Of a stretch of 29,142 bases of DNA, positions 11,409-20,157 are shown piece after piece. The notes below the pieces were generated by a model. The model was not told where the DNA came from and did no database searches. It saw only the letters and a program-made list of their open reading frames with translations. Origin of the DNA: Phaeoceros laevis (lineage: Eukaryota; Anthocerotophyta; Anthocerotopsida; Notothyladales); the NCBI GenBank assembly GCA_049999765.1, contig JBNGIQ010007616.1, forward strand, positions 1 to 29,142, written 5' to 3'. The position numbers and the translations under genes are program-made. Within the stretch, counting starts at the first letter, position 1. The number at the start of each line of letters is the position of its first letter.

Positions 11409-11450
11409 GTAGCAGGGGTTTTAAATTAAAAAATTTAAAACCCCTGCTAC
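11409..11450. repeat. Perfect 19-bp inverted repeat with a 4-nt loop
   Basis: The arms 11409-11427 and 11432-11450 are exact reverse complements around AAAA. The homologous flank of TPR copy 3 (about 21450-21475) reads straight from GGGAGCTAGCAAGGG to TACTAGAC and lacks the inverted half, so the hairpin arose or was inserted on the copy 2 side only. Confidence 0.9.
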
Positions 11451-12300
11451 TTTTATTACTAGACTAGTCAGCTTCAAGGCGAGGAGAAGAAGAAGAAGTT
11501 TATTTCCAAGTGCTTGACGGGGTACCTCCGTACTTCAGGAGGGTGCCGAGCCATCGCTGGAGCTTGAGCGACTGCCAAGTAACAGAAAACGCCGTCGTCT
11601 CATTCTGTAATCTTAAAATAAAAATTTCCAGGTGCCGGTGCCGTCACTTCAACATGTGGCTATGTCACCTAAGAGTCTCCGGAACAATTGCTAGAAGTCC
11701 TCTGCAATGAGTCTGCATATATACATATATACAGAGCTCTGGCATAGCCATAATAAATAGAAATTAAAAAAAATTAGAAATTAGAAATTGCACTTTGTCG
11801 CTCCGCTTGGAAGCATTTCAAAAGCTGAAAGTACAAACTAAAAGCCAAAGAGTATCATTGAAGGACATGACTGATTGAATGGGTTGAGAGACGAGAGCGA
11901 AGGACATGTATTCTGAACAGCTTTGTGACTGTTGGCCATGGACCCCTACAAGCATTGAGCCGACTGTTGTGTCTGCAAGATCTCCTATCACAGACCTGAT
12001 CTCCTTTGACATACTGGCTTGGTTCAGAGCCTTGTTCCTAGCATACGGGCCAAGTGCAGTGCTCACAAGAGTCACAAACCACGAGGGAAGGACAGGACCG
12101 AGGGAACTGCACTTAGGAAACTTCACGAAGGCAAACCACCACTATCAGCATATTTAAGACACACGACGATATCTTGGGCAAACATACCCGAAGGATTCAC
12201 AATGAGGATTTTGCGGATCTTTGGCGACAAGTTGAACTAGTAATTCTTGAGGGAGACTTGAATGGCCGTCCAGTCCTGAGCTACGGCCTTGTCTTCCTCA
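11451..12300. other. Duplicated upstream flank of TPR copy 2; no gene recognised
   Basis: Blocks here match the flank upstream of TPR copy 3. The clearest is at about 11568-11632 versus 21532-21596 (CGACTGCCAARTAACAGAAA and following bases). Another is near 11868-11915 versus 21898-21950 (GATTGAATGGGTTGAGAGAC). A 102-codon minus frame (11818-12126) has no recognised domain. The duplicated unit around the TPR gene is therefore close to 2 kb. Confidence 0.55.
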
Positions 12301-12313
12301 AACTTCATAAACC

Positions 12314-12628
12314 TCACCAGTTTCTACGTTTCGGATTGCGGTGAAGGCACAATTGGGTGTCTCGTCGAATCTCAAACTCAATAGGCATGATCGAAGACAA
12401 ACCGTATGTAACGAAGAACGGAGTCCCCATCGTTGTAACCTTCTCTGCCGTTCTACATGCCCAGAGCACCGAGTGTAACCTTCTTTGCCGTTCTGTACGC
12501 CCAGAACACCGAGTATAGCTTGGTGTCCCAGTCGTATGTGTACTCTGCTCAAGTCTGTTGTCACCTTCCTTTACAGTCCATTTTCCCTGCAGGGCCTGCC
12601 AACCTGCACAAATCATTAATTGTTCCAA
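12314..12628 (-). mobile_element. Ty3/gypsy retrotransposon remnant (end of the integrase region)
   Basis: A minus-strand frame contains LWACRTAEKVTTMGTPFF followed by VTYGLSSIMPIEFEI. This is the conserved stretch at the end of the integrase core in plant Ty3/gypsy polyproteins (the W-A-x-R-T ... P-F-x-x-x-Y-G ... P-x-E-x-E pattern). Only about 35 to 40 residues are recognisable. Upstream, a 40-bp tandem duplication has copied part of the region out of frame. No LTRs, reverse transcriptase or RNase H sequence were seen nearby, so this is an isolated scrap. Confidence 0.65.
12435..12514. repeat. 40-bp tandem duplication inside the gypsy remnant
   Basis: The 40-base units 12435-12474 and 12475-12514 both begin GTAACCTTCT and end CACCGAGT, with a few substitutions. 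The period is not a multiple of three, so it shifts the integrase frame. Confidence 0.9.
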
Positions 12629-12747
12629 GGTCAGAATTCATACATGTGCGAACCACAAGACCTAGAGGTATGAAACTAACTAACTAATTGTTCCAAGGTC
12701 AGAATTCATACATGTGCCACAAGACCTAGAGGTATGAAACTAACTAT
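12618..12747. repeat. 67-bp tandem duplication, second copy 63 bp
   Basis: TAATTGTTCCAAGGTCAGAA starts at 12618 and 12685. The second copy lacks four bases near its middle and is otherwise essentially identical. Confidence 0.92.
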
Positions 12748-12885
12748 GAGGAGCAGGAGAGGAAATAATGTGACAATGAGCTCCAAGCGTTTGGCTAAGA
12801 CACAGAAAATGAGCTCCACGGCCAGGCCATCCGCTAAGGATCAGAAAACGAAGGCCAAGCATTTAGCGAAGGAACAGAAAATGAA

Positions 12886-12969
12886 CAGTATACATATAGA
12901 GACTAGGCTTTGCTTGTAGAAAATGCACAGTATACATATAGAGACTAGGCTTTGCTTGTTCACAGTCTG
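12886..12969. repeat. 42-bp tandem duplication, two copies
   Basis: CAGTATACATATAGAGACTA starts at 12886 and 12928. The period of 42 is in frame on the minus strand, repeating a 14-residue block. Confidence 0.88.
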
Positions 12970-13102
12970 GAAGTGAGACTCTCACCTGAAGGCGTGGGAA
13001 GAAGCCATCTGCAAGAAAGATTCGCTCTGCTTGTTCACAGTCTAGAAGTGAGACTCTCACCTGAAGGCGTGGGAAGAAGTCATTTGTAAGAAAGATTCGC
13101 TC
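12953..13102. repeat. 75-bp tandem duplication, two copies
   Basis: TGCTTGTTCACAGTCT starts at 12953 and 13028, and the copies differ at a few bases. The period of 75 keeps the minus frame and repeats 25 residues. ROC copy B (near 17660-17735) has only one such unit, so the duplication came after A and B separated or was lost in B. Confidence 0.9.
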
Positions 13103-14074
13103 CAGGTCGCCACATTGCAGCCTGCGGAACATTCACCATGAAGGGCTGTGACTGTACTTTGACCTTGCCACTGAACTTGGCAGCCAAGTGGGCGATAATA
13201 TCCTGAGCACTTCGTAACCATGACTTCACATGTACAGGCCTGGTCAATTAGGAGAGTGAGGTCAATCTGGAAGTGTTTCCTTGTGGGTGATGACCACCAC
13301 CGCCGTAGGAGGAGCTGCACTGGGCTTGGAATTGGAGGCCTTGAATCGAAACCCCAACACACACTGCTCGTCTTGAGCTGACCTGCTTTCAGCTCATCCG
13401 CGGGACTCACAATGGGACTAACTGTTAGCACGAACGAAGGGGCGGCATTGTTTCCGCTTGGGAACATAAAGTCATGCAAGGCATGAAACTGCCTGTGGCC
13501 CGCCAAGTCCCAAACGGAGAAGCAGGCCACAGGGAGTTCCATGCATTGGAATAACCTTAAGCTCGTGGCCATGGGATGAGCAACAGATTCCCATGGCCTC
13601 AGGAGACGGACTCCAGATTCGCGATCAACAGCTGCGCGCGCCTCAATTTGTCCCAGCGAGTGACGCAGGCAGCGCAGGCAGCAAGACGCGATGGCGACCA
13701 AGACCAATCTTGATAAGGGAAAGGTGGCTGGCTCTAGGTCTAGTTCAAGGTAAGGTTTCCACCATTCCATGGCGCACGGAAGCTTGCTGGCCACGAATCC
13801 GTTTACTAGTATATTCTGGTTGAGCACTATTTTATTCATGATTGCATGGTTTGAGAACTTGAGAAAGACTAGCAGCGAAGGCCGGGGACAGACATGCATG
13901 CAAAAAGTTTTGCAGTTGGCTACATGCATTGAGAACTAGAGCAAAACTTTTCTCTGTTGGCTACAAGCATTGTGCCCAATGTTTTTGCCCTGGCGGCAAG
14001 GACCCCAACGACGTCAGTGCTTGACAGCTTTCCCAGGCTCACATTATTGAGCCGTGCCTGATCAAGCTTAAGCA

Positions 14075-14114
14075 GCACCTCGTCCAGGGACGAGGTGCAC
14101 CCTGGACGAGGTGC
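14075..14114. repeat. Perfect 15-bp inverted repeat with a nested alternative stem
   Basis: The arms 14075-14089 and 14100-14114 are exact reverse complements with a 10-nt loop. The loop plus the end of the left arm contains a further inverted piece: GCACCTCGTC (14075-14084) also pairs with GACGAGGTGC (14089-14098). Three alternating pieces therefore allow two exclusive hairpins. Confidence 0.88.
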
Positions 14115-14704
14115 CGTGACACTGGCAGTGCCTTGTTAGGCTAAATTAAAGAGAGCTACATATGTCTTCGCTCCCCGATTTCTTCACACATCAAGTGCTC
14201 CTACAGCCTAGCTCACAATCCCATTTGAGGCGCTAACAATCAGAGCACCTTGCTGGACTGTACAGCAGTACTTAAGACCACGGCACCAGACCTCCTTTAA
14301 TACATAGTGCATAGTTCTGAGAAGCCTTTCTTGGTGGAGCAATCCCTCCAAACCACTAAGGGCAGATGGGCAGATGCTGGGATAGCTATCACATTGCCGT
14401 GCAACTCTATGTAGTAGAGATATATGCTAGCTTTCGCAACCATGGTAACTGCTCAAAGAAAGGCGATTAGAAATACTGTGCAAGCAGATAGTGCCTTAGA
14501 TGTGGGCAGCATTGCGCAAGCAACATTCCATGTCATCAAATACACCTCAAGTAGTCGAGGGGCACTGACGATCAGCACTGGCTGGTGCTTCAATGGATCA
14601 TGGTCCGCACACCAACATTTTCCCTCCTTAAGGACATGGAAGCCACTGGCATCCTGCAGATAATAGGCCCCCCTGTGTACTTTCGATATGTAAGCTAGTA
14701 GTCC
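14115..14704. other. No gene recognised
   Basis: Only short frames without domains. A block near 14244-14283 (CACCTTGCTGGACTGTACAG) recurs near 18569-18607, downstream of ROC copy B, so it belongs to the same duplicated unit. Confidence 0.45.
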
Positions 14705-16860
14705 TCACATACCTGCAGATTTTGCACAATTAACAGGGTACCTTCTCAGCTGCCTTGAAAGTTCACGCTGTGCATACAGAGCTCCATCATCATATATGTC
14801 CAGAAACAACGAGTGCAAGGGGGCCTCCTCCATTTTGGGGACTAGCTGTTCCAGCCTTGCAAAGGTACAAAGGTCCACCCATGTCAGACCACCAGCTCTC
14901 TCCTGGCTTCTTCCATGCCCCCAACTTCTTTCTCCTTGCCTGCATCTCGGTTGCTGCCTCCCACATCTCAGTGATTGCATAAATATTGGGCATCAGCACA
15001 TAAGTTGCAGCATCTTTTTCATCCACGCTAACTGCAACCTTTAAGGCCTGTTGCCCAATCTCAACATTCTTCCACTTCATGCAAGCACCTAAGAGAGTAT
15101 GCCACACTACATCACTCGGTGCAATCTGTAGTGCCTCGTCCAGATGACCTGCACTCCCAAGCAGATCCACCACACATATGAAGTGCTCCACAGTAACAGT
15201 GATGCCACAATCTGTCATCATCTACTTTGTCACTAGACCCACATGACTGCACACTGTCAGCACACTAAGGAACGTGATCTCATTTGGGTGTATGCCCTCC
15301 AACCCCATCTTGTCAAGCAAGTCAAATACAACCTGACTATCTCTTTGGCGGGCATATCCACTAACCAGTGCACCCCAAGCCTCAACGCTTCTGTCAAGCA
15401 GTGCGTCAAACACCCCCTGTGAACGATACATATTCCCACACTTCGCTTACATATATGCCAGTGCTACTCCCACAATGCCACCAGTTGGCATTCCTCGCTC
15501 CTCAATCTCTGCATGGAGCTGCTCCCCCAGAGTCAGAGCTGCCACTGCTGCACATGCCTGCAGCAGGCATACATAGGTAGAAGAATCAGGACGAGTCAAA
15601 CCTTCATGTTGCATATGCTGTAAAGGCTAAGGGCTTCCTGACCCATCCCTTCTGGGCATAACCTGCAAGAATTGCAGTCCATACCACAACATTCTTCTCT
15701 GGGAGTTTGTCAAACACGCTGCGAGCATCCTCTAAGCTACCACACTGGACATACATGTTAACTAAGCTGCCGCCTAGTACCACATCCACTTGCAGACCTT
15801 GTTCTTGGACCCAGGCATGCAGCTGCTTTCCCTTATCAAGAGCTCCTACACCAACACTAGCACATGCCTGCAGCAGGCATACATATGTAATATAATCAGG
15901 AAGGCCTCAGCCTTCATGTTGCATACTGCTGTAAAGAATAAGGGCTTCCTGATCCATCCCCTGCTGGGCGTAACCTGCGAGCAATGGGGTCCATGCTCCA
16001 AGCTTCCGCACTTCGCATACATATTAACCAAGCTGACTCCTAGAACCCCGTCTTCCAGCAGTCCTCGTTCCTTAATCTGTGCATGCAGCGGCTTTCCCTC
16101 ATGAAGAGCTTCAACACCGAGACTGGCACATGCCTGTAGCAGGCATACATATGTAACAGCATTGGGAAGAGTGATGCCTTCCTGCAGCAGGCATACACAT
16201 GTGACAGCATTGGGAAGAGTGATGCCTTCCCTTGTAAGAGTAACGGCTTCCTGACCCATCCCCTGCTGGGCATACCCTGCAATCATCGTGGTCCATGCTA
16301 CAACGTTCCTGTCTGGAAGGTCGTCGAACAGGCGGCGAGCATCCTCTAAACAACCGCACTTCGCATACATGTGCCTATCCTGGACCCATAAGAACATGAG
16401 AATGGACCTCCTTCCCAGCAGCCAAATCTCCGGCAACAGCACAAGCTTTCAAAACTGCTGAATAGATGCGGTCATCGGGTTTAACGGTAGTTGACTCGCG
16501 CATTTGTCGATACAGTCGTATAGTTTCTGCAGCCTCGGCAGCCTCTCCATGTCTAAGATACGCATATTGGCGTGCGGGAAGATGATGGCAGCCCAGTTAT
16601 AGGCGTCCGGTGTAGAGACTCCGGTAAACACTAGCATTGCTTCCTCCAGCCTCCTATGCGAAGCGTACAGACCGATCAGGTGAATGTGTCTCCTTAATAC
16701 CCGCTTTTGACACTGAGAGCATGGATTGTCTGCCCAACATCAGGTTCTTGTCGTTGATGCACCTCTTCAGTACACGATAGAAGAGATTGTTGGGAACATG
16801 ACATCCTGTTGTCCAGACCAATAGGTCCAATGCATCAGCAGCGTTAGAAGAGACCGGGCT
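14705..16860 (-). pseudogene. PPR (PLS-type) editing-factor pseudogene with E-type C-terminus
   Basis: Minus-strand frames read in order as one PPR protein. An N-terminal block (NNLFYRVLKRCINDKNLMLG) lies at about 16740-16800. Then come a PDAYNWAAI repeat, SAVLKACAVAGDLAAGKEVH (about 16400-16465), and HMYAKCGCLEDARRLFDDLP with NVVAWTTMIAGYAQQG. Two more MYAKCG/MYVQCG units follow, then VEAWGALVSGYARQ, VEHFICVVDLLGSAGHLDEA and an E-type region (VWHTLLGACMKWKNVEIGQQ ... AWKKPGESWWSD). It ends with KMEEA and an unrecognised tail. A single reading frame is broken at least five times by stops and frameshifts, and one PPR unit is truncated (SLEHGPH). An in-frame 48-bp duplication lies at 16133-16228. 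No catalytic HxE or CxxC of a DYW domain was found. Intact relatives bind organellar RNA. Confidence 0.85.
16133..16228. repeat. 48-bp tandem duplication within a PPR repeat
   Basis: The units 16133-16180 and 16181-16228 differ at three bases. On the minus strand they encode two copies of a 16-residue block (EGITLPNAVTYVCLLQ type). Confidence 0.93.
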
Positions 16861-17208
16861 ACTGCCCGAAAGAACAGAAAGCCATTAGCTAGATGCAACT
16901 CACAAGGCCTTCAACATCTCACAGTTTCCTCCCCATAGGCCTGGCAGCAAATCAAACCATACAAGGAATTTGGGCCCTCATTCCTTAGCCTGCCATCTTA
17001 AAATCTCTACCCTGACCATTCTAAATCAACCAAATCTTTCAGAGTGGAGTGTCTGCCTCAAGATGAAGAAAAGTTGTTTGGGCATCCCACCATATCTCTG
17101 CCAAGGATCTATCAATGAGGACATGGAGATGATCTTCACAGCCACAACAGCATGCACGGTTCCTATGTTGCATTCTGAGTGGAGCTTTCAGATATGATGT
17201 TCCAGTGG

Positions 17209-17316
17209 AGCCTCCCTCGATCTACACTTGCATGGCCTGGTGCAAGTGTAGATCGAGGGAGGCTGAAACCACAAAAAAGTGGTTCCAGCCTCCCTCGATT
17301 TACACTTGCACCAGGC
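17209..17316. repeat. Three alternating copies of a 24-bp motif forming two exclusive hairpins
   Basis: The motif AGCCTCCCTCGATCTACACT and its last four bases lie at 17209-17232. It is inverted at 17241-17264 and direct again at about 17288-17311. The first pair folds with an 8-nt loop. The second pair extends to 38 bp (17235-17272 with 17279-17316) around AAAAAA, with one G-U and one A-C mismatch. An RNA could form one or the other stem, not both. Confidence 0.92.
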
Positions 17317-17401
17317 ATTCCTTCTCCATACTCACAATTGGCGGTAAAAGCAGAGGTCTGGCGCCTGAAGACAAAGCTACTGCACTTGAGGATGGAACTA
17401 G

Positions 17402-17467
17402 ATGCCACTAGTAGCCTGAAGAGCCCCTGAACTAATGCCACTAGTAGCCTGAAGAGCCACTGAGCCC
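17402..17467. repeat. 33-bp tandem duplication, two copies
   Basis: ATGCCACTAGTAGCCTGAAG starts at 17402 and 17435, 33 bases apart. Confidence 0.88.
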
Positions 17468-17491
17468 TATGCGAATCTCCAAGCCAGTCAC

Positions 17492-18480
17492 CTAGATGCT
17501 GAACAGGTTCTTCGACAGCAAGTAGGTACCAATGTACCTGTCCGCTTTCCATATCTTGTTGAAGGCATGGTTGTGCAACACCACCTGCAGGCACAAATGA
17601 ATGAACACAAACCAATCAGAAAAAGTTACGATACCAGTATACATGCAGAGACTAGGTTTTGTTTGTTCACAGTCTAGAAGTGAGACTCTCACCTGAAGGC
17701 GTGGAAGAAGCCATCTGTAAGAAAGGTTCGCTACAGGTCGCCACATTGCAGCCTTCGGAACATTCACCATGACGGGTTATGACTGTACTTTGACCTTGCC
17801 ACTGAACTTTGGCCGCCAAGTGGGCGATAATATCCTGAGCACTTCGTAACCATGACTTCACATGTACAGGCGCGGTCGATGTGGAGAGTGTGTCCTTGTG
17901 AGTGATGACCACCACCGCCGTAGGAGGAGCTGCACTGGGTCTCGAATTGGAGGCTGTGAATCGCAACCAGTACTGCAACTCTTGCTCCAACTCAATGCTC
18001 GTCTTGAGCTGACCTGCTCTCAGCTCATCCGCGGGACTCACAATGGGACTGACAGTTAGCACGAACAAAGTGGCGGCCTTGTTGCCGCTTAGGACCATGA
18101 AATTATGCAAGGCATGGAACTGCCTGCGGCCCGCTAATTCCCAAACGGAGATGCGGGCCACAGGGAGTTCCAGGGCTTGGAATAATTTTCAGCTTGTGGT
18201 GGCCATGGGATGAGCAACAGATTCACCTCAGGATCCGGAGTCCAGATTCGCGATCACCATCTGAGCATCCCTCAATTCGTCTCCAGCGAGTGACGCACGC
18301 AGGGCAGGCAGCAGGAGGCGATCGCAACCAGGACCAATCTTGATGAGGAAAGCGGAAGCAGACTCTAGGTCTAAGACGAAGAAGCGTGGCTGGCTTTCTA
18401 GGTCTAGTTCAAGATAGGGTTTCCACCTTTCCTTGGCGCACGGAAGCTTGCTGGCCACGAATCCGTTTCCTCTAGTATAT
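17492..18480 (-). pseudogene. TORNADO1-like ROC GTPase-domain fragment, copy B
   Basis: The minus frame 18161-17667 reads SVWELAGRRQFHALHNFM, then IELEQELQYWLRFTASNSR, then AVVVITHKDTL. This matches, in order, the G3 region, the ELEYWLRF-type helix and the G4 (THKD) region of TORNADO1-like ROC domains. In copy B the G3 aspartate is Glu (ELAG), which should harm GTP handling. Upstream blocks (PYLELDLE, about 18400-18440) are shared with copy A, but stops break the frame between them. Downstream, VVLHNHAFNKIWKADRYIGT (about 17530-17585) may be a further exon after a CAG acceptor. No P-loop, LRR or COR module was seen. Copies A and B are direct duplicates about 4.7 kb apart on either side of the PPR pseudogene. 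Confidence 0.68.
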
Positions 18481-18795
18481 TCTAGTTGAGCACTACTGTA
18501 CAGTCGCCACTTGGCACCACAACTCGGAAAATGCTCAGAAGGCTGCGGCGGCTGCGGCCCAAAATCATAGCACCTTGCTGGACTGTACAGCAGTACTTCA
18601 AACCACGGTTCCAATGTTGCAATGTGTGTGGAGCTTTGTAGAGAACACTCTGAAGTTCCAACAACCCAAACATCGTGCACTGCTTGACTGGGGTGCAGAC
18701 CGCATTTGCTATTGCTAATGTCGATGACATCGCCATATCTTCAGGCGCTATAATAATTTCGAATTATCAAGCTTCTCTCATATTTATCCTACCTT

Positions 18796-18820
18796 GGGGC
18801 GGGGCGGGGCGGGGGGGGGG
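18796..18820 (+). other. G-rich tract with quadruplex potential
   Basis: Three GGGGC units are followed by ten consecutive Gs on the plus strand. Four or more runs of at least four Gs with one-base loops fit a stable G-quadruplex. The homopolymer end may also be a sequencing weak point. Confidence 0.8.
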
Positions 18821-20157
18821 ACTTTGCTCCCTTACTCTAGTGTTGAAACAACTGAAACCGAGTATGAATACCCCATAGCGGGCAGAACTAGAGAGCTCCT
18901 CAATCTGTTTCTTCAAATACTGAGCTCCACCTCTACATCGTTTACTTACCTGGGCGGGGTGCATCACTTATCCAGAAGGGTGATGCCCTAGAGCAATTTC
19001 TATCATTGCACTGTGGATGGAGGCTTGCTCTACTATCTCCCTAAGGGAGAATAGACGTCATAATTTGTGCGAGCAGGGGTACGCGTTCGCGCGGCCCCTT
19101 CCAATCCCGAATAACAAGGATGTGTTGCAGGTCGAATTGCAGTGAGGTTTTCGACAGGGTGGACAGCAAAAAGCGCTTGAATTGAAAGTTACTGAATTCG
19201 AAATGCGAAAAGGCAGACTATCCGGAGAAGATCGAGAGGACTGCAATGCAACACATTGTAGTTTGCTAATCGTGTTGTAGCAGAAAACTGGAAGCACTGC
19301 TCGCACATGTTATAGCTACTAGCCGGCCCTGGATCGTCCTACCAGGTAGGCTGTGACTGCACACTGGTCATTGAGAGCTTGGGTAGCTAGGTTTCTGGCA
19401 GCATCCAAGACGGTAGCTGTTCTATCTTACTTGACCAGTACTACACATTCCAGCTTACCGTTCCCTTGGCCTGCACAATAAAATCCAACTTTTACCAAAC
19501 CTTTTGGTCATTAATGCGGGTGCAGGACTTGTTCCTTCTTCTCCAAGGCTCCACTCGCTCAAATCTAAAGCTAAACCCGAGCCCACATGTATGCTGGCTT
19601 GCATTTTGCAATCTCGAGAATGAGCTTAGACCTTGTGGGTTTTTGTCTTTAGACCGGGTACAAAATAAGGAGTTATGAATCAAAAAAATCACCAAAAATA
19701 TCAATATTCTCATATATTTGATCATATTGTGGTATATTTTAATTGTACAAGCCATCACATGGTCATTGGGCACCGCAAGCGACAAAACATAGACCAAATG
19801 CCCAATGTCACAAACTCTTATCGTAGACTTGTAGTATTGTACTCATTTAAGGTTTGATGGGCCCATTTTTATAAATGGCCAACATATCCCAAATGCCGAA
19901 TGCCATAAACCCTTCTTGCTTTTCGATGAGCCAAGCCAATGACCTCTGAATATGTTGAAGTTTTGACGGTGCAGAGTCACACATCTAGCTTGCATTCTAA
20001 CTGCGACTCGGGGCAGTTCTCTAACTAGCTTGCACTCTACAGGCATGATCAGACACAAGCAACTTGAAGGTGAGAAGGATGTTCCAAACCCTTGCAAACC
20101 GCTTCACATGCATTGCAGGCAGCACGAGGGATGGATTCAGGGTTCTGCACATCCTAG
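18821..20157. other. No gene recognised
   Basis: Mixed to AT-rich sequence. Frames of 60-100 codons occur on both strands, overlap each other, and match no family. The last 60 or so bases before 20158 are the 3' flank of TPR copy 3 and resemble the sequence 3' of copy 2. Confidence 0.45.

Larger units (their letters stand above)
12863..13929 (-). pseudogene. TORNADO1-like ROC GTPase-domain fragment, copy A
   Basis: The minus frame 13929-13057 contains SVWDLAGHRQFHALHDFMFP, the G3/switch II region (DxxG = DLAG) of the ROC domain in plant TORNADO1-like LRR-ROCO proteins. The downstream part is frameshifted relative to copy B: the ELEQELQYWLRF and THKD (G4) segments seen in B are lost or out of frame here. 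No P-loop is visible upstream. The 3' end is stretched by in-frame 75-bp and 42-bp tandem duplications (the FFPRLQVRVSL block and the KPSLYMYTVHFL block each occur twice). LRRs and COR are absent. TORNADO1 acts in leaf patterning in angiosperms; nothing suggests activity here. Confidence 0.68.

Noticed and set aside
12734-12919. Lys-rich 61-codon plus frame with SKRLAKTQK-like units
   Set aside because: Made of short degenerate repeats next to tandem duplications and opposite the ROC remnant; no evidence of a gene.
7726-17316. Hairpins as MITEs or transcription terminators
   Set aside because: Loops are too short for MITEs, no target-site duplications were evident, and intrinsic terminators of bacterial type are not relevant in plant nuclear DNA.
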